In this document: positions 1 to 8,538 of the stretch, in pieces | How the letters are laid out: the number at the start of each line of letters is the position of its first letter | How positions within the stretch are numbered: position 1 is the stretch's first letter | Source: Bacillota bacterium | Lineage (GTDB): Bacteria; Bacillota; Clostridia; Lachnospirales; Cellulosilyticaceae | Length of the DNA: 64,000 bases | Direction of reading: 5' to 3' | Assembly: GCA_023412455.1 (NCBI GenBank) | Contig: JAEYNQ010000272.1 | Span: 36,911-100,910 of the forward strand | Program-made: the position numbers and the translations under genes | The notes under the pieces: generated by a model | What the model saw: the letters and a program-made list of their open reading frames with translations, nothing else | Told to the model about the DNA's origin: nothing | Databases searched by the model: none

Positions 1-10
1 TGAAAAGGTT

Positions 11-577
11 ATGATTCGTAAAGCACTAAAAGCTTGTGCATTAGAATGTATGAGCAAATATGGTATTAAAAAAACTACCGTTGAACAATTGGCACTAGGT
101 GCCAATATCTCTAAGGGAGCCTTTTATAAATTTTATAATACAAAAGAAGAACTTTTCTTTGAGGTTCTTGAAGATTTTCATGAAGTCATTTATGCTGAAG
201 CTCTTCATATTCTTCAAACCCGTACGGATTTACCTGATGCTGCTCGTTTGGAGGAAGCTTTCTTTCAAGCCTGTAAACTTGTTAAATCCTATGCTATTAT
301 GGAGGTAGTGGAAAGAGAAATGGATTACCTTTTTCGGAAACTTCCTCCTAGTCTTATTGCTAGTCATATGGCTAGTGATGCTGAAAATATTTATGCTCTC
401 CTGCAAAAAGGAAATATTAATCTCTCTATTGACCCCGATTTTATTACTGCTGTTATGCATGGGGTCATCTGTATCGTGCTTAATCCTAAAATGGTGGGAG
501 AAAAGTATTATGATGATGCCCTTCGCTTAGTCATTCGAGGTGCATGTAAGGAATTATTTAATGATACTACTCATTAG
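11..577 (+). CDS. TetR/AcrR family transcriptional regulator
   Basis: A DNA-binding repressor-type protein of about 188 residues. Residues 20-50 carry the TetR helix-turn-helix (TTVEQLALGANISKGAFYKF then NTKEELF), and the rest is an all-helical ligand-binding domain with no recognisable ligand. The first ATG lies only two bases after an AAAAGG, too close for a ribosome binding site. The frame stays open to the window edge (residues E-K-V before the Met), so the true start probably lies just outside the window. The target is unknown because the upstream neighbour is not visible. Family call is firm from the HTH; function is open. Confidence 0.85.
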   Translation: MIRKALKACALECMSKYGIKKTTVEQLALGANISKGAFYKFYNTKEELFFEVLEDFHEVIYAEALHILQTRTDLPDAARLEEAFFQACKLVKSYAIMEVVEREMDYLFRKLPPSLIASHMASDAENIYALLQKGNINLSIDPDFITAVMHGVICIVLNPKMVGEKYYDDALRLVIRGACKELFNDTTH

Positions 578-628
578 TAACTCATACTTATTTACCGTTT
601 ACTTATTTATCTCTTAGGTTTATAACTT

Positions 629-678
629 AAAAGGGTATGAAACAAAAACAATGTACTGTTTTTGTTTCATACCCTTTT
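629..678. terminator. Bidirectional intrinsic terminator between tetR and mrp
   Basis: Two perfect 22-base arms (629-650 and 657-678) are separated by a 6-base loop. A-rich and T-rich arm ends let it work in both directions between two convergent genes. Confidence 0.85.
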
Positions 679-747
679 GAAGTACCTTAAATCATGCTAT
701 TGCCTACTGTCTTATTCCTATATAGCACTTCTTTGCTACTAAGGTTA

Positions 748-1578
748 CTAAACTTTTTCTATTTTAGCTGCTGCTTCATCTAGCCAATTACCTTCAAAGT
801 CTTCGATCTGTCCCCTATCACAAAGCTGTGCCACTTGAGGATCTAATGGCAGTTTGCCTAGCACTTCTAAGCCATAGGTTTTGGCTGTTTCTTCTATATG
901 ACTTTCTCCAAATACATAGATCTTCTTGTCACAATCTGGACATTGGACATAACTCATGTTTTCTACAAGCCCTAGAATAGGAATGTTCATTTTCTTTGCC
1001 ATATTTACTGCTTTAGCTACAATCATTGATACTAATTCTTGTGGCGAAGCAACAATAACAATGCCATCTAATGGTATGGATTGAAAGACAGTTAAAGGCA
1101 CATCCCCTGTCCCTGGCGGCATATCAATAAACATATAATCCACATCTTCCCAAATAACATCTGTCCAAAACTGTTTAACTGTCCCTCCAATAACAGGCCC
1201 CCTCCAAACAACAGGGTCACTATCATTTTCTAATAATAAGTTAACAGACATTACCTTTATATCCTTTTGGGTCAGAACAGGGAAAATACCTGTCTCATTC
1301 CCTATAGCCTTCTGGGTAATACCAAATACCTTTGGAATAGAAGGTCCTGTAATATCTGCATCTAAAATAGCTGTCTCGTACCCTTTTCGATTCATAAGGG
1401 TTGCTAGCATAGAGGTCACTAATGACTTCCCTACTCCCCCCTTACCACTCACTACACCTATTACTTTCTTGATATGACTGAGTGGATGAGGCTTTTCCAA
1501 AAACGTTGTAGGCTTTCTGTCACTACAATCTGCTCCACAGCTATTACATTGATGTGAACAATTTTGACTTTCACTCAT
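748..1578 (-). CDS. Mrp/NBP35-family ATP-binding iron-sulfur carrier protein
   Basis: A 276-residue P-loop ATPase of the Mrp/ApbC/NBP35 group, cytosolic proteins that carry or assemble Fe-S clusters. The deviant Walker A GKGGVGKS is at residues 45-52, the Walker B-like [10 protein letters not shown] at about 150-159, and the C-terminal CPDC pair (C213, C216), which bridges a cluster between subunits in the family, is present. The N-terminus has four cysteines (7, 11, 14, 18), as in NBP35-like members. It overlaps the upstream DUF134 gene by 8 bases, so the two are translationally coupled. No cysteine desulfurase or scaffold gene is nearby, so the client is unknown. Confidence 0.9.
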   Translation of the reverse strand: MSESQNCSHQCNSCGADCSDRKPTTFLEKPHPLSHIKKVIGVVSGKGGVGKSLVTSMLATLMNRKGYETAILDADITGPSIPKVFGITQKAIGNETGIFPVLTQKDIKVMSVNLLLENDSDPVVWRGPVIGGTVKQFWTDVIWEDVDYMFIDMPPGTGDVPLTVFQSIPLDGIVIVASPQELVSMIVAKAVNMAKKMNIPILGLVENMSYVQCPDCDKKIYVFGESHIEETAKTYGLEVLGKLPLDPQVAQLCDRGQIEDFEGNWLDEAAAKIEKV

Positions 1579-1933
1579 TTTTTTGGTCTCCTTTTGTATT
1601 TTCTAAGAATCTGCATGTTTTACATTGCTTTTTTGCTTGACAACATTCTCTTGCCACCTCATAGTTACCACCCTCTATAGCCATTCCATTTCCTTTCACT
1701 AAGGCCTCTGCTATTCGTTTCCTTGCAGCATAGAGAATCCTCTGAAATGTACCTCTTGAAATATTCATTCGCTTAGCCGCTTCATCTTGGTCTAGGCCTT
1801 CCAAATCACAAAGTCTAACGGTTTCCAATTCCTCGATGCTAAGGGTCATATATTCACTGCAAGGCTTCTCTGGCTTAAATAACCGATTAGGTGGTTCTTC
1901 ACATACTCTTCTTGCTTTCTTTTCTCTTGCCAT
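1571..1933 (-). CDS. DUF134-family HTH regulator
   Basis: A 120-residue protein of the DUF134 family, which is often found beside Mrp or dinitrogenase-cofactor-type proteins. Residues 30-80 form a sigma-region-4-like helix-turn-helix ([20 protein letters not shown]). The C-terminal part has five cysteines within 11 residues (ECC, then QC and TC), a plausible Fe-S or metal-sensing cluster. GGAGTG precedes the ATG at 1933. The gene is first in a two-gene operon with the Mrp ATPase, and an 18-base palindrome lies just upstream. I infer a redox or Fe-S sensing autoregulator; the family has no settled function. Confidence 0.85.
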   Translation of the reverse strand: MAREKKARRVCEEPPNRLFKPEKPCSEYMTLSIEELETVRLCDLEGLDQDEAAKRMNISRGTFQRILYAARKRIAEALVKGNGMAIEGGNYEVARECCQAKKQCKTCRFLENTKGDQKNE

Positions 1934-1950
1934 TATACACTCCTTAAATT

Positions 1951-1968
1951 AGTGTGCATATGCACACT
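1951..1968. promoter_or_regulatory. 18-bp perfect palindrome, candidate operator of the DUF134-mrp operon
   Basis: AGTGTGCATATGCACACT reads the same on both strands and sits 18 bases before the DUF134 start codon, just upstream of its ribosome binding site. Its place and perfect symmetry suit an autoregulatory binding site for a dimeric HTH protein. It is not followed by a T-run, so a terminator is unlikely. Confidence 0.5.
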
Positions 1969-2092
1969 TAGATTTTAAAAGTACTCTCCTGCTTTGTCAA
2001 TCTAAAATATGACTATTCATCTATTTTTTAGTAACCATCATTCTTCCCATTTAATATGATATTATAACATTCTTTTAAGTGAGGTAATTATT

Positions 2093-2674
2093 ATGAATAT
2101 GCTTCCTGTATTAGCCCTTGGGCTTGTTTCTTATAGTTCACTAACCCAGCAACAGAGACGCTCTTATGAGCGAAATGAAGGAGAACAGGGTAATCCATCT
2201 CTTACACCTGAAGAAATGGTCTTACCTGATCCTCCTACTTTTAATACCTTTATTAGCAATAAGTATAAAATCTCTTTTAAATATCCTAGCGCATGGGTCA
2301 AAAACCCTCGCTACGCTGATAAGTATGAAGGAAAGACAGGCTATTTTGAAGTCAGCGACCTTTCCTCTAATGAAGGCACCCTGGATGAAGTAACTCAAGA
2401 TGAAATCAATCTACCCTATAAGCCTTATGGTAGTACCCCTAAAGTAACAAAGCTTACTGTAGATGGTGAGCCAGCTCGCCTTATTTACCCCTCTTCTGAC
2501 CAGATTAAACCTTTAAGTGACCGTGAGGCTGCCCTTATTGTTCAGTATAAAACACCTCTTGCTGTTGAAGGTGCTCCCTATCCCTATGTCATTATTTGGT
2601 CTGATCGTATACACATGCCTCTCATCATCAAAACTTTTAAATTTGTAGAACAAGAAAAAACAAATCAAGGTTAA
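2093..2674 (+). CDS. Hypothetical protein, possible PsbP/DUF1795-like fold
   Basis: A 193-residue protein I do not recognise. The first 20 residues are weakly hydrophobic, possibly a poor signal or anchor. Residues 50-185 contain a pattern seen in secreted PsbP/DUF1795-type domains: NKYKISFKYPSAW, then beta-rich segments ending IIWSDRIHMPLIIKTFKF. The start is the ATG after GTGAGG. It lies 36 bases upstream of cfa on the same strand, with a small hairpin between, so the two are probably co-transcribed. An envelope role would fit that neighbour but is inference. Confidence 0.6.
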   Translation: MNMLPVLALGLVSYSSLTQQQRRSYERNEGEQGNPSLTPEEMVLPDPPTFNTFISNKYKISFKYPSAWVKNPRYADKYEGKTGYFEVSDLSSNEGTLDEVTQDEINLPYKPYGSTPKVTKLTVDGEPARLIYPSSDQIKPLSDREAALIVQYKTPLAVEGAPYPYVIIWSDRIHMPLIIKTFKFVEQEKTNQG

Positions 2675-2694
2675 TCTTTTAGAAGATTGGCTAT

Positions 2695-2712
2695 ACTCCT
2701 TTTATAAGGAGT
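2695..2712 (+). promoter_or_regulatory. Hairpin covering the cfa ribosome binding site
   Basis: A perfect 7-bp stem (ACTCCTT at 2695-2701, AAGGAGT at 2706-2712) with a 4-base loop holds the whole AAGGAG Shine-Dalgarno of the next gene. In RNA this would hide the ribosome binding site. Confidence 0.5.
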
Positions 2713-2719
2713 GATGAGA

Positions 2720-3904
2720 TTGAGTTTTAAAAACAAACTATTAAAAAAATACCTGGAACGCTTTGACCAAAGTTCTTTTAACTTAACTTTTGAAACAGGA
2801 GAAGAACTTCATGTAGGCAATTCTTCCCCTGCATTTAACGTCATTATGAAGGATACCCTAAGTTACAAAAAGCTCCTTAAGAGTACCACCCTCGCTCTGG
2901 GTGAAGCCTATATGGATGGTACGCTTGAGATTGAAGGAGATCTCTATGAGGCTCTTAATGAGTTCCTTAAATACAGTTCTAAATTTAATAAGGACGAACA
3001 TGCCCTTAAGAAACTCCTTTATACTTCCCCTTCTGCTAAAAATCAAAAAAACGAGGTTTGCTCTCACTATGATATAGGTAATTCCTTTTATAAACTCTGG
3101 TTAGATGAAACCCTTAGCTATTCTTGTGCTTACTATAAATCACCTAAGGATTCTCTTTATCAAGCCCAACTCAATAAAATTGACTACATCCTAAAGAAGC
3201 TTAATCTAAAACCTAATATGACCTTATTAGATATAGGTTGTGGTTGGGGCTATCTCCTCATTGAAGCAGCTAAAAAGTATAAGATTCATGGTGTAGGTAT
3301 TACATTAAGTGAAGAGCAATATGAAGAATGCCAAAAACGGATTAGGGAAGAGCAGCTACAAGCTTATCTCCAAGTGAAGATTATGGATTACAGGGATTTA
3401 GAGAAATCTATGCTGAGCTTTGACCGCATTGTCAGTGTAGGTATGCTAGAACATGTAGGTCGAGAAAATTATGACCTCTTTTTTCAAAATGTAGATGCTG
3501 TCCTAAAAGATAAAGGTCTTTTCCTATTGCATTATATCAGTTCTCTTTGTGAGTCCCCTGGTGACCCTTGGATTAAAAAATATATCTTCCCAGGTGGGGT
3601 GATTCCTTCCCTTAGAGAGATTATTACTCGCTCTGCAGAGTATCATTACCATGTACAAGATATTGAAAGTCTAAGGCCTCACTATGTTAAAACTTTACTC
3701 TGTTGGTATCATCGCTTTGAGAGCAACCTCCCTAAAATTGAAGCCCTTTTTGATGAGCGTTTTATCCGTATGTGGCGACTCTATCTGTGTGGCTGTGCAG
3801 CCAGTTTTAACAATGGTATGATTGATTTACATCAAATCCTTTTTACTAAGGGTATTAATAATACGCTCCCTCTTACTAGAGAATATCTCTATAAGGAATC
3901 TTAA
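2720..3904 (+). CDS. cfa: Cyclopropane-fatty-acyl-phospholipid synthase
   Basis: Adds a methylene group from S-adenosylmethionine across the double bonds of membrane phospholipid acyl chains. The sequence has the N-terminal lipid-binding region (GEAYMDGTLEIEG), the family signature HYDIGNSFYKLWLDETLSYS and the SAM-binding motif LLDIGCGWGYLL, followed by EHVGRENYD. At 394 residues it is of usual length. The open frame begins with GTG at 2711 and ATG at 2714, but AAGGAG (2706-2711) is 8 bases from the TTG at 2720, which I take as the start. The membrane-modifying role is well established for the family. A hairpin over the ribosome binding site suggests control of translation. Confidence 0.9.
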   Translation: MSFKNKLLKKYLERFDQSSFNLTFETGEELHVGNSSPAFNVIMKDTLSYKKLLKSTTLALGEAYMDGTLEIEGDLYEALNEFLKYSSKFNKDEHALKKLLYTSPSAKNQKNEVCSHYDIGNSFYKLWLDETLSYSCAYYKSPKDSLYQAQLNKIDYILKKLNLKPNMTLLDIGCGWGYLLIEAAKKYKIHGVGITLSEEQYEECQKRIREEQLQAYLQVKIMDYRDLEKSMLSFDRIVSVGMLEHVGRENYDLFFQNVDAVLKDKGLFLLHYISSLCESPGDPWIKKYIFPGGVIPSLREIITRSAEYHYHVQDIESLRPHYVKTLLCWYHRFESNLPKIEALFDERFIRMWRLYLCGCAASFNNGMIDLHQILFTKGINNTLPLTREYLYKES

Positions 3905-3970
3905 CATTTAGGGTTTCTATATAGAAAGGACTCTAATGCTTAGAATGCCTCTAGATAGGAACTAAATGTT
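3903..3970. repeat. 68-base imperfect inverted repeat after cfa
   Basis: AACATTTAG (3903-3911) is matched by CTAAATGTT (3962-3970), with a further short hairpin (TTCTATATAGAA) inside. It overlaps the cfa stop codon and has no good T-run, so it may be a weak terminator or an mRNA-stabilising end. The rest of the gap to asd is plain AT-rich sequence with one promoter. Confidence 0.35.
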
Positions 3971-4050
3971 ATACTTCGACACCTTCTATCTGTTAAAAAC
4001 AGTTTTACTACACTATATACTATGATTAAAATCGTTCAGACAAACTTTAT

Positions 4051-4079
4051 TTGCATAAAAACAACCATTAATTTATAAT
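4051..4079 (+). promoter_or_regulatory. Sigma-A type promoter of asd
   Basis: TTGCAT at 4051-4056 and TATAAT at 4074-4079 are separated by 17 bases. The asd start codon is about 114 bases downstream; no riboswitch fold was recognised in the leader. Confidence 0.55.
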
Positions 4080-4192
4080 AATTCATATATTATTTGGATA
4101 TATTATCAAAAAATTTTATACTATATTGATTTTTTAATATTAAGTGGGTAAAATAAGATAATTATATATCCTAAACTGTGAAGGTGGTTAAT

Positions 4193-5278
4193 ATGAACAA
4201 TAAATTAAGAGTAGGTATCGTGGGTGGTACAGGGATGGTAGGTCAACGTTTTGTCATCTTACTTGAAAATCATCCTTTTTTTGAAGTTAAAGTAATTGCT
4301 GCTAGTAAAAACTCTGCAGGCAGAACCTATGAAGAAGCTGTAGCTGATCGTTGGAAAATGAATGCTCCTATCCCTGAAGCTGTTAAAACCCTTATTGTAA
4401 AAGATGCTGCCAATGTGGAAGAAGTTGCTTCAGAAGTCGATTTCGTATTTTGTGCTGTAGATATGAAAAAAGACGAGATTAAAGCCTTAGAAGAAGCTTA
4501 TGCTAAAGCTGAAACACCTGTTGTTTCTAACAACTCTGCTCATAGATGGACTTCTGATGTGCCTATGGTTATACCTGAAATCAATGATAGTCATCTAGAA
4601 ATCATTGCTGCCCAAAGAAAACGCCTTGGCACAACAAAAGGTTTTATTGCTGTCAAACCAAACTGTTCTATCCAAAGCTATGTCCCTATGTTATCAGCTC
4701 TTCTAGAATTTGAGCCAACTACTGTTGTTGCCTCTACTTATCAAGCTATTTCTGGCGCAGGCAAGACTTTTAAAGAATGGCCTGAAATGATTGATAATGT
4801 TATTCCTTATATTGGTGGGGAAGAAGAAAAAAGCGAACAAGAGCCTCTTAAAATATGGGGTACTGTAGAAAATGGTGAGATTGTAAAAGCACAAGCACCT
4901 CTTATCACAACACAATGTATCCGTGTTCCTGTATTAGATGGGCATTTAGCAACTGTATTTGTTTCTTTCAAGAAAAAACCTACTAAAGAGCAAATCTTAG
5001 AAGCTTGGAAAAACTATAAAGGAAAACCTCAAACCCTTAATCTTCCAAGTGCTCCAAAACAATTCATTACGTATTTTGAAGAAGATAATAGACCTCAAAC
5101 CCGTATAGACCGTGACTTAGAGAACGGTATGGGTATAAGCGTTGGTCGTCTTAGAGAAGATTCTCTCTATGACTACAAGTTTGTTGGCCTTTCACACAAT
5201 ACTGTAAGAGGTGCTGCTGGTGGTGCTGTTCTTATTGCAGAGCTCCTTAAAGAAGAAGGCTATATTACTCATAAATAA
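4193..5278 (+). CDS. asd: Aspartate-semialdehyde dehydrogenase, archaeal/fungal-type
   Basis: Reduces aspartyl phosphate to aspartate semialdehyde with NADPH, the branch point to lysine/diaminopimelate, threonine and methionine. The NADP loop GIVGGTGMVG is near the N-terminus and the catalytic cysteine lies in KPNCSIQ (C158 from the chosen start). The stretch VIPYIGGEEEKSEQEPLKIWG is typical of the archaeal/yeast group rather than the E. coli type. The frame opens at GTG 4178, but AAGGTGG (4181-4187) places the start at ATG 4193, giving 361 residues. It stands alone, yet supplies the dapF/dapL pair further along the window. Confidence 0.93.
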   Translation: MNNKLRVGIVGGTGMVGQRFVILLENHPFFEVKVIAASKNSAGRTYEEAVADRWKMNAPIPEAVKTLIVKDAANVEEVASEVDFVFCAVDMKKDEIKALEEAYAKAETPVVSNNSAHRWTSDVPMVIPEINDSHLEIIAAQRKRLGTTKGFIAVKPNCSIQSYVPMLSALLEFEPTTVVASTYQAISGAGKTFKEWPEMIDNVIPYIGGEEEKSEQEPLKIWGTVENGEIVKAQAPLITTQCIRVPVLDGHLATVFVSFKKKPTKEQILEAWKNYKGKPQTLNLPSAPKQFITYFEEDNRPQTRIDRDLENGMGISVGRLREDSLYDYKFVGLSHNTVRGAAGGAVLIAELLKEEGYITHK

Positions 5279-5331
5279 TCTATTAAACGTTCTTTATAAT
5301 TAATCCTTTCATTTTGTAAATAAGTAAACAA

Positions 5332-5410
5332 AGGGCATAGCCATTCATTCCATGAATTGTGCGATTGCCCTACTTTTATGCAATAAATAAGGCAGGGGTA
5401 AGCCCCTGCC
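5332..5410. terminator. Two hairpins after asd, terminator region
   Basis: The first hairpin pairs AGGGCA (5332-5337) with TGCCCT (5366-5371) and has an inner ATTCAT/ATGAAT stem. The second is a perfect GC-rich 8-bp stem, GGCAGGGG (5391-5398) and CCCCTGCC (5403-5410), flanked by AT-rich sequence. They lie between the convergent asd and esterase genes. Confidence 0.65.
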
Positions 5411-5472
5411 GATGTTATTATAATAAGTTTATGTCCAACTTTCTAAAACAACACAAACCATATCCTTTTTTC

Positions 5473-6462
5473 CTACTTCTCTATTCCATAATACATAAGC
5501 ATTGTTTTTTTTATAACAGGTTTGAACACGGTCACATGTTCTTCACCTTCTATCTTTTCATAGACTAAATTTAACCCTTCATAATTTCTTGGCAATAAAA
5601 TTTGATTGATAAACTCTTCAATTCCTACCGTATAAAAAGCCTCTTCTCTTCCCCCTATCGTTACATAGACATTGGCATCCAATGTTTGATTTCTTTCGTA
5701 ATACTGTTTTTCAAAGTCTGGAACATATTCTAGTTTATCAGTTGAAGCTTGGAGAAAAGGACTTCCTACTGAATAATTCTTAAATGTTTTTTCACCAATC
5801 CTGTCTCTATTAAATAATGCATAGAAAGTGAAAAAGCCCCCATAAGAATGCCCCATAAGTGCTAGATTATCTTGTTGTAATGGATATTGCTCATTTATAT
5901 AGGGCACAATATTATTTACAATGAAATTCAAAAAATCTTCTGGCCTTTTAACAAAGTCTCTCTCTCTTATTTTTTCATAATCATAGCCATTAGGATAACC
6001 AATACTCACTAAAATAACATCTTCCATCTGTCCACTGATCATCAATTCTCTTATTTCTGGATGATCACTTAATCGCCATACCCCATCTGTCAGAAAAACT
6101 GCTGGATATTCTTTTGTGGCATCATAATCAGGTGGTAGCGAATAATGTATAACAAAATAATCATCTATTTCCTGATCATATAGTTTAAATTCCTTTGTAT
6201 AGTCGGTAAAATCGGAGTGTTCTTGCTTGATTATGTCATAGTATTCATGCTCTGGCGATACTTCCCCTAGCTCTATACTTTCCCTCTCTATAGGCAATAA
6301 CCCTGTCCCTGTATTATCAGTATCCTTCTTAACTATTGTAGATTCCTTTGTATAGTCCGTAAAAACTGAGTGTTCTTGTTTGACTGTACCATCCTCTTGA
6401 ACCCTATTACAACCTGTGGCTGTAAAAGCTATTAAGGCAATTATTAATATTTTTTTTAACAT
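5473..6462 (-). CDS. Esterase-family alpha/beta hydrolase lipoprotein
   Basis: A 329-residue secreted serine hydrolase anchored as a lipoprotein: signal peptide LKKILIIALIAFTATGC with lipobox cysteine 18. Residues 18-95 are a linker, followed by an esterase-D/Fes/IroE-like domain. The nucleophile elbow GHSYGG has Ser206, and EGEEHVTVF near the C-terminus supplies the likely catalytic His. Family members cleave siderophore or other ester bonds; the substrate here is unknown. Residues 28-40 and 79-91 are near-identical copies (KQEHSVFTDYTKE and KQEHSDFTDYTKE), a recent duplication of linker plus domain edge visible in the DNA at 6190-6231 and 6343-6384. Single-gene unit, convergent with asd. 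Confidence 0.85.
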   Translation of the reverse strand: MLKKILIIALIAFTATGCNRVQEDGTVKQEHSVFTDYTKESTIVKKDTDNTGTGLLPIERESIELGEVSPEHEYYDIIKQEHSDFTDYTKEFKLYDQEIDDYFVIHYSLPPDYDATKEYPAVFLTDGVWRLSDHPEIRELMISGQMEDVILVSIGYPNGYDYEKIRERDFVKRPEDFLNFIVNNIVPYINEQYPLQQDNLALMGHSYGGFFTFYALFNRDRIGEKTFKNYSVGSPFLQASTDKLEYVPDFEKQYYERNQTLDANVYVTIGGREEAFYTVGIEEFINQILLPRNYEGLNLVYEKIEGEEHVTVFKPVIKKTMLMYYGIEK

Positions 6463-6693
6463 ACTCCCTTCTTCTCCTTTACTCTTTTAGATTAGTTTAA
6501 TCCAGCTAGTTACCAAAAAGAATGTATAGATTTGCGCTAAAATTTTATACAATTTTATGTGCTTTCATTTAATTTGCTTTTTCTACAATATCAAATTACC
6601 TCCTCAACTTAAGGTTATAACCCTACTTTTCAACTCACTACTACCAAAAAAGGAGTTGCCCCACAAGTCAATGCTTCCTATTTCTATCTTATG

Positions 6694-6893
6694 TGGAATG
6701 CTTACCGCTGGACTTACTGGCATCAAAGAGCGTGGTAAGCCTTCAAGAGGCAATAAAACCATGGTGGATGCACTGGAACCTACTTGTGATGCTTTTGCTT
6801 TTGCCCTATTACATATCAACCATGTAGCCAATGTGTCAGTAATGCGCTCTTACAAAAAGTAATTAATATCCCTCGTAAAGCTAGTTATCTATG
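6694..6893 (+). pseudogene. Remnant of dihydroxyacetone kinase subunit DhaL
   Basis: Residues encoded from 6694 read GMLTAGLTGIKERGKPSRG then NKTMVDALEPTCDAF. This matches the conserved DhaL region around the ADP site (IKxRGKAxxGDKTMxDALxP). Downstream, in another frame, codons at about 6871-6893 read PRKASYLW, matching the later DhaL motif RGRASYLGERS. The N-terminal third of the family is missing and the middle is frameshifted or deleted, so it is a decayed copy. No dhaK or dhaM lies nearby. A terminator follows directly, probably the original gene end. Confidence 0.65.
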
Positions 6894-6914
6894 GAAACTC
6901 TAAAATAGCTCATT

Positions 6915-6966
6915 AAAAAAGTGCTCTCGCAAAACAGACAAGTTTCTCTTGTGAGAGCACTTTTTT
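6915..6966. terminator. Intrinsic terminator after the dhaL remnant
   Basis: Arms 6915-6932 and 6949-6966 pair over 18 bases with one G-U, with A6 and T6 ends, so it can act in both directions. The remaining gap to 7223 is AT-rich with no gene seen. Confidence 0.8.
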
Positions 6967-7223
6967 ATCCACAATCATTCCTTTTCCTCTCTTAGTTATC
7001 CACTCTATTTTTCTTTTTCCTAACATGCTGTGTTTTTCTTAGTCTTAGCGTAGTTTCACTTCAACTTAACTTTAATCCAATACGTTGTAATGCCATGCTT
7101 ATACACAATCATAAATTTCTCTCCATTCATAATATTGTTAATCCCCTCATTATAAAGGCCACCTACTAAACATATTTTTTAACCTTTAGGAATATATTGT
7201 GAAAAACAAGATGAGGTGAAACT

Positions 7224-8210
7224 ATGGATACCTCTATTAGTAATTTAGTTTTTAGTGGCGGAGGGGTTTGGGGCATAGCCTACCTGGGTGTTCTAGATTA
7301 CCTCTTTTCCCAGGATTTAATGCCTAATATAGAACGTGTAGCAGGTTCATCAGCAGGTGCAATCACTGCTTGTTTAACTAGCTTTAATCTTCCTTTTAGT
7401 GAGCTTAAGACCATAGCTGATTCCTTGGATTATCGTAAAGTCCCTGGTCAAGATGAGATCTTTACTACACGGTTTATCTCCCCCTATCTCAAGAAACAAT
7501 TAGATAAGGTCTTTGGAAATATTGATTGTGTCTATCGTCTCATCAAACAGTATGGTTGGTATTCCTCTTCCTATTTCTATAATTGGATTCAAACACAAAT
7601 TGCTATGCAATTTGATGTAGCCAAAAAGCAACCTCCCTATACCTTTGCTGACTTTCAAAATACTGCTATTCATAGAAACAATAGGCCTTTCCTGGAGCTT
7701 TATATCACTGGAACAGATGTCAGTAATCAATCCTCCATTATCTTTTCTTATGAAACAACTCCTTATATGGAAGTGGCAGAAGCTGTTCGTATTTCTATGT
7801 CCGTTCCCATCTTCTTTGAAGCCATTAAATCAAGTGCTGTAAATCAGGAACAAAAAAATAACCCCCTCGTCTTTTCAGATGGTGGATTATTAGCCATTTA
7901 CCCTATTGAACTATTTGATAAAACTTCTCTTGCACAACAAACGCTGGGATGCATGTTTACTAGCTCCTTATCCCCTAAGCCCATACAGAACCTCATTGAT
8001 TTTATAAGTAATATTCTTTCTTCTGCTACCACTTTACAGATGGATTATTATCGTCAGGACCAAGCTTGTATGAAAAGAAGTATTGAAATCAATACAGGCA
8101 CAGTTCCTTCCTTTGATTTTGATATTGATCCTGGACATCCTTCTTATAATGCACTTTACCAAGCTGGTTATATAGCCACCCAAACCTATTTTAATCGAAC
8201 CGAAGCTTAG
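7224..8210 (+). CDS. Patatin-like phospholipase family protein
   Basis: A 328-residue predicted lipid acyl hydrolase with the Ser-Asp dyad of patatins. The oxyanion loop SGGGVWGIAYLG is at 11-22, the nucleophile motif GSSAG at 41-45 (Ser43), and the catalytic Asp in DGG at 219-221. No signal peptide or membrane segment is evident, so it probably acts in the cytosol or at the inner membrane face. The start ATG follows GATGAGGTGA. It is a single gene; natural substrate and role are unknown. A small hairpin at 8238-8265 follows. Confidence 0.88.
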   Translation: MDTSISNLVFSGGGVWGIAYLGVLDYLFSQDLMPNIERVAGSSAGAITACLTSFNLPFSELKTIADSLDYRKVPGQDEIFTTRFISPYLKKQLDKVFGNIDCVYRLIKQYGWYSSSYFYNWIQTQIAMQFDVAKKQPPYTFADFQNTAIHRNNRPFLELYITGTDVSNQSSIIFSYETTPYMEVAEAVRISMSVPIFFEAIKSSAVNQEQKNNPLVFSDGGLLAIYPIELFDKTSLAQQTLGCMFTSSLSPKPIQNLIDFISNILSSATTLQMDYYRQDQACMKRSIEINTGTVPSFDFDIDPGHPSYNALYQAGYIATQTYFNRTEA

Positions 8211-8237
8211 TTATTTACTCTAGCTTGTTCCTCTACC

Positions 8238-8265
8238 ATAAAGTTTATAAAGAATTAAACTTTAT
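8238..8265. terminator. AT-rich hairpin after the patatin gene
   Basis: ATAAAGTTTA (8238-8247) pairs with TAAACTTTAT (8256-8265). It is low in GC and lacks a T-run, so at best a weak terminator. Confidence 0.35.
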
Positions 8266-8353
8266 AGCATATATTTCCACCTACCCCTCATATTTTATAG
8301 CATACCCACCTGTACATGCTATTTAAAATCCCTTTAAGAAAGGAGGTCCTCAT

Positions 8354-8455
8354 ATGGCCAATAAAACTCAAGCTACTAAATCAGCCAAAACAACTAAAGC
8401 TGATAAAAATAGCAAAAATGCTAAAACCCCTAGTAAAAACAAAAAAGGAAAATAA
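8354..8455 (+). CDS. 33-residue lysine-rich basic peptide
   Basis: A short open frame with an unusually strong ribosome binding site (AAAGGAGGT at 8339-8347, 7 bases from ATG) and a clear stop and terminator behind it. The peptide is made almost only of Lys, Ala, Thr, Asn and Ser (12 Lys, one acidic residue), with repeats of the type AKT/NAKTPSKN. The composition recalls tails of nucleic-acid-binding or H1-like proteins, but no family is recognised. It lies about 143 bases behind the patatin gene and ahead of a convergent deaminase. The strong SD, own terminator and biased but stop-free composition argue that it is real; function is unknown. Confidence 0.6.
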   Translation: MANKTQATKSAKTTKADKNSKNAKTPSKNKKGK

Positions 8456-8462
8456 CCTCTAC

Positions 8463-8538
8463 TTAAAAAGATGCTCTACATAGGCTTCTGCTTAAAGTTT
8501 CCACTCTAAGCTTCCAGCTATGCAAAGCATCTTTTTAA
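8463..8538. terminator. Bidirectional terminator between the basic peptide and dCMP deaminase
   Basis: Perfect 13-base arms (8463-8475 and 8526-8538) end in A5 and T5 runs; the long loop holds a second short stem. The right arm overlaps the deaminase stop codon. Confidence 0.75.
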
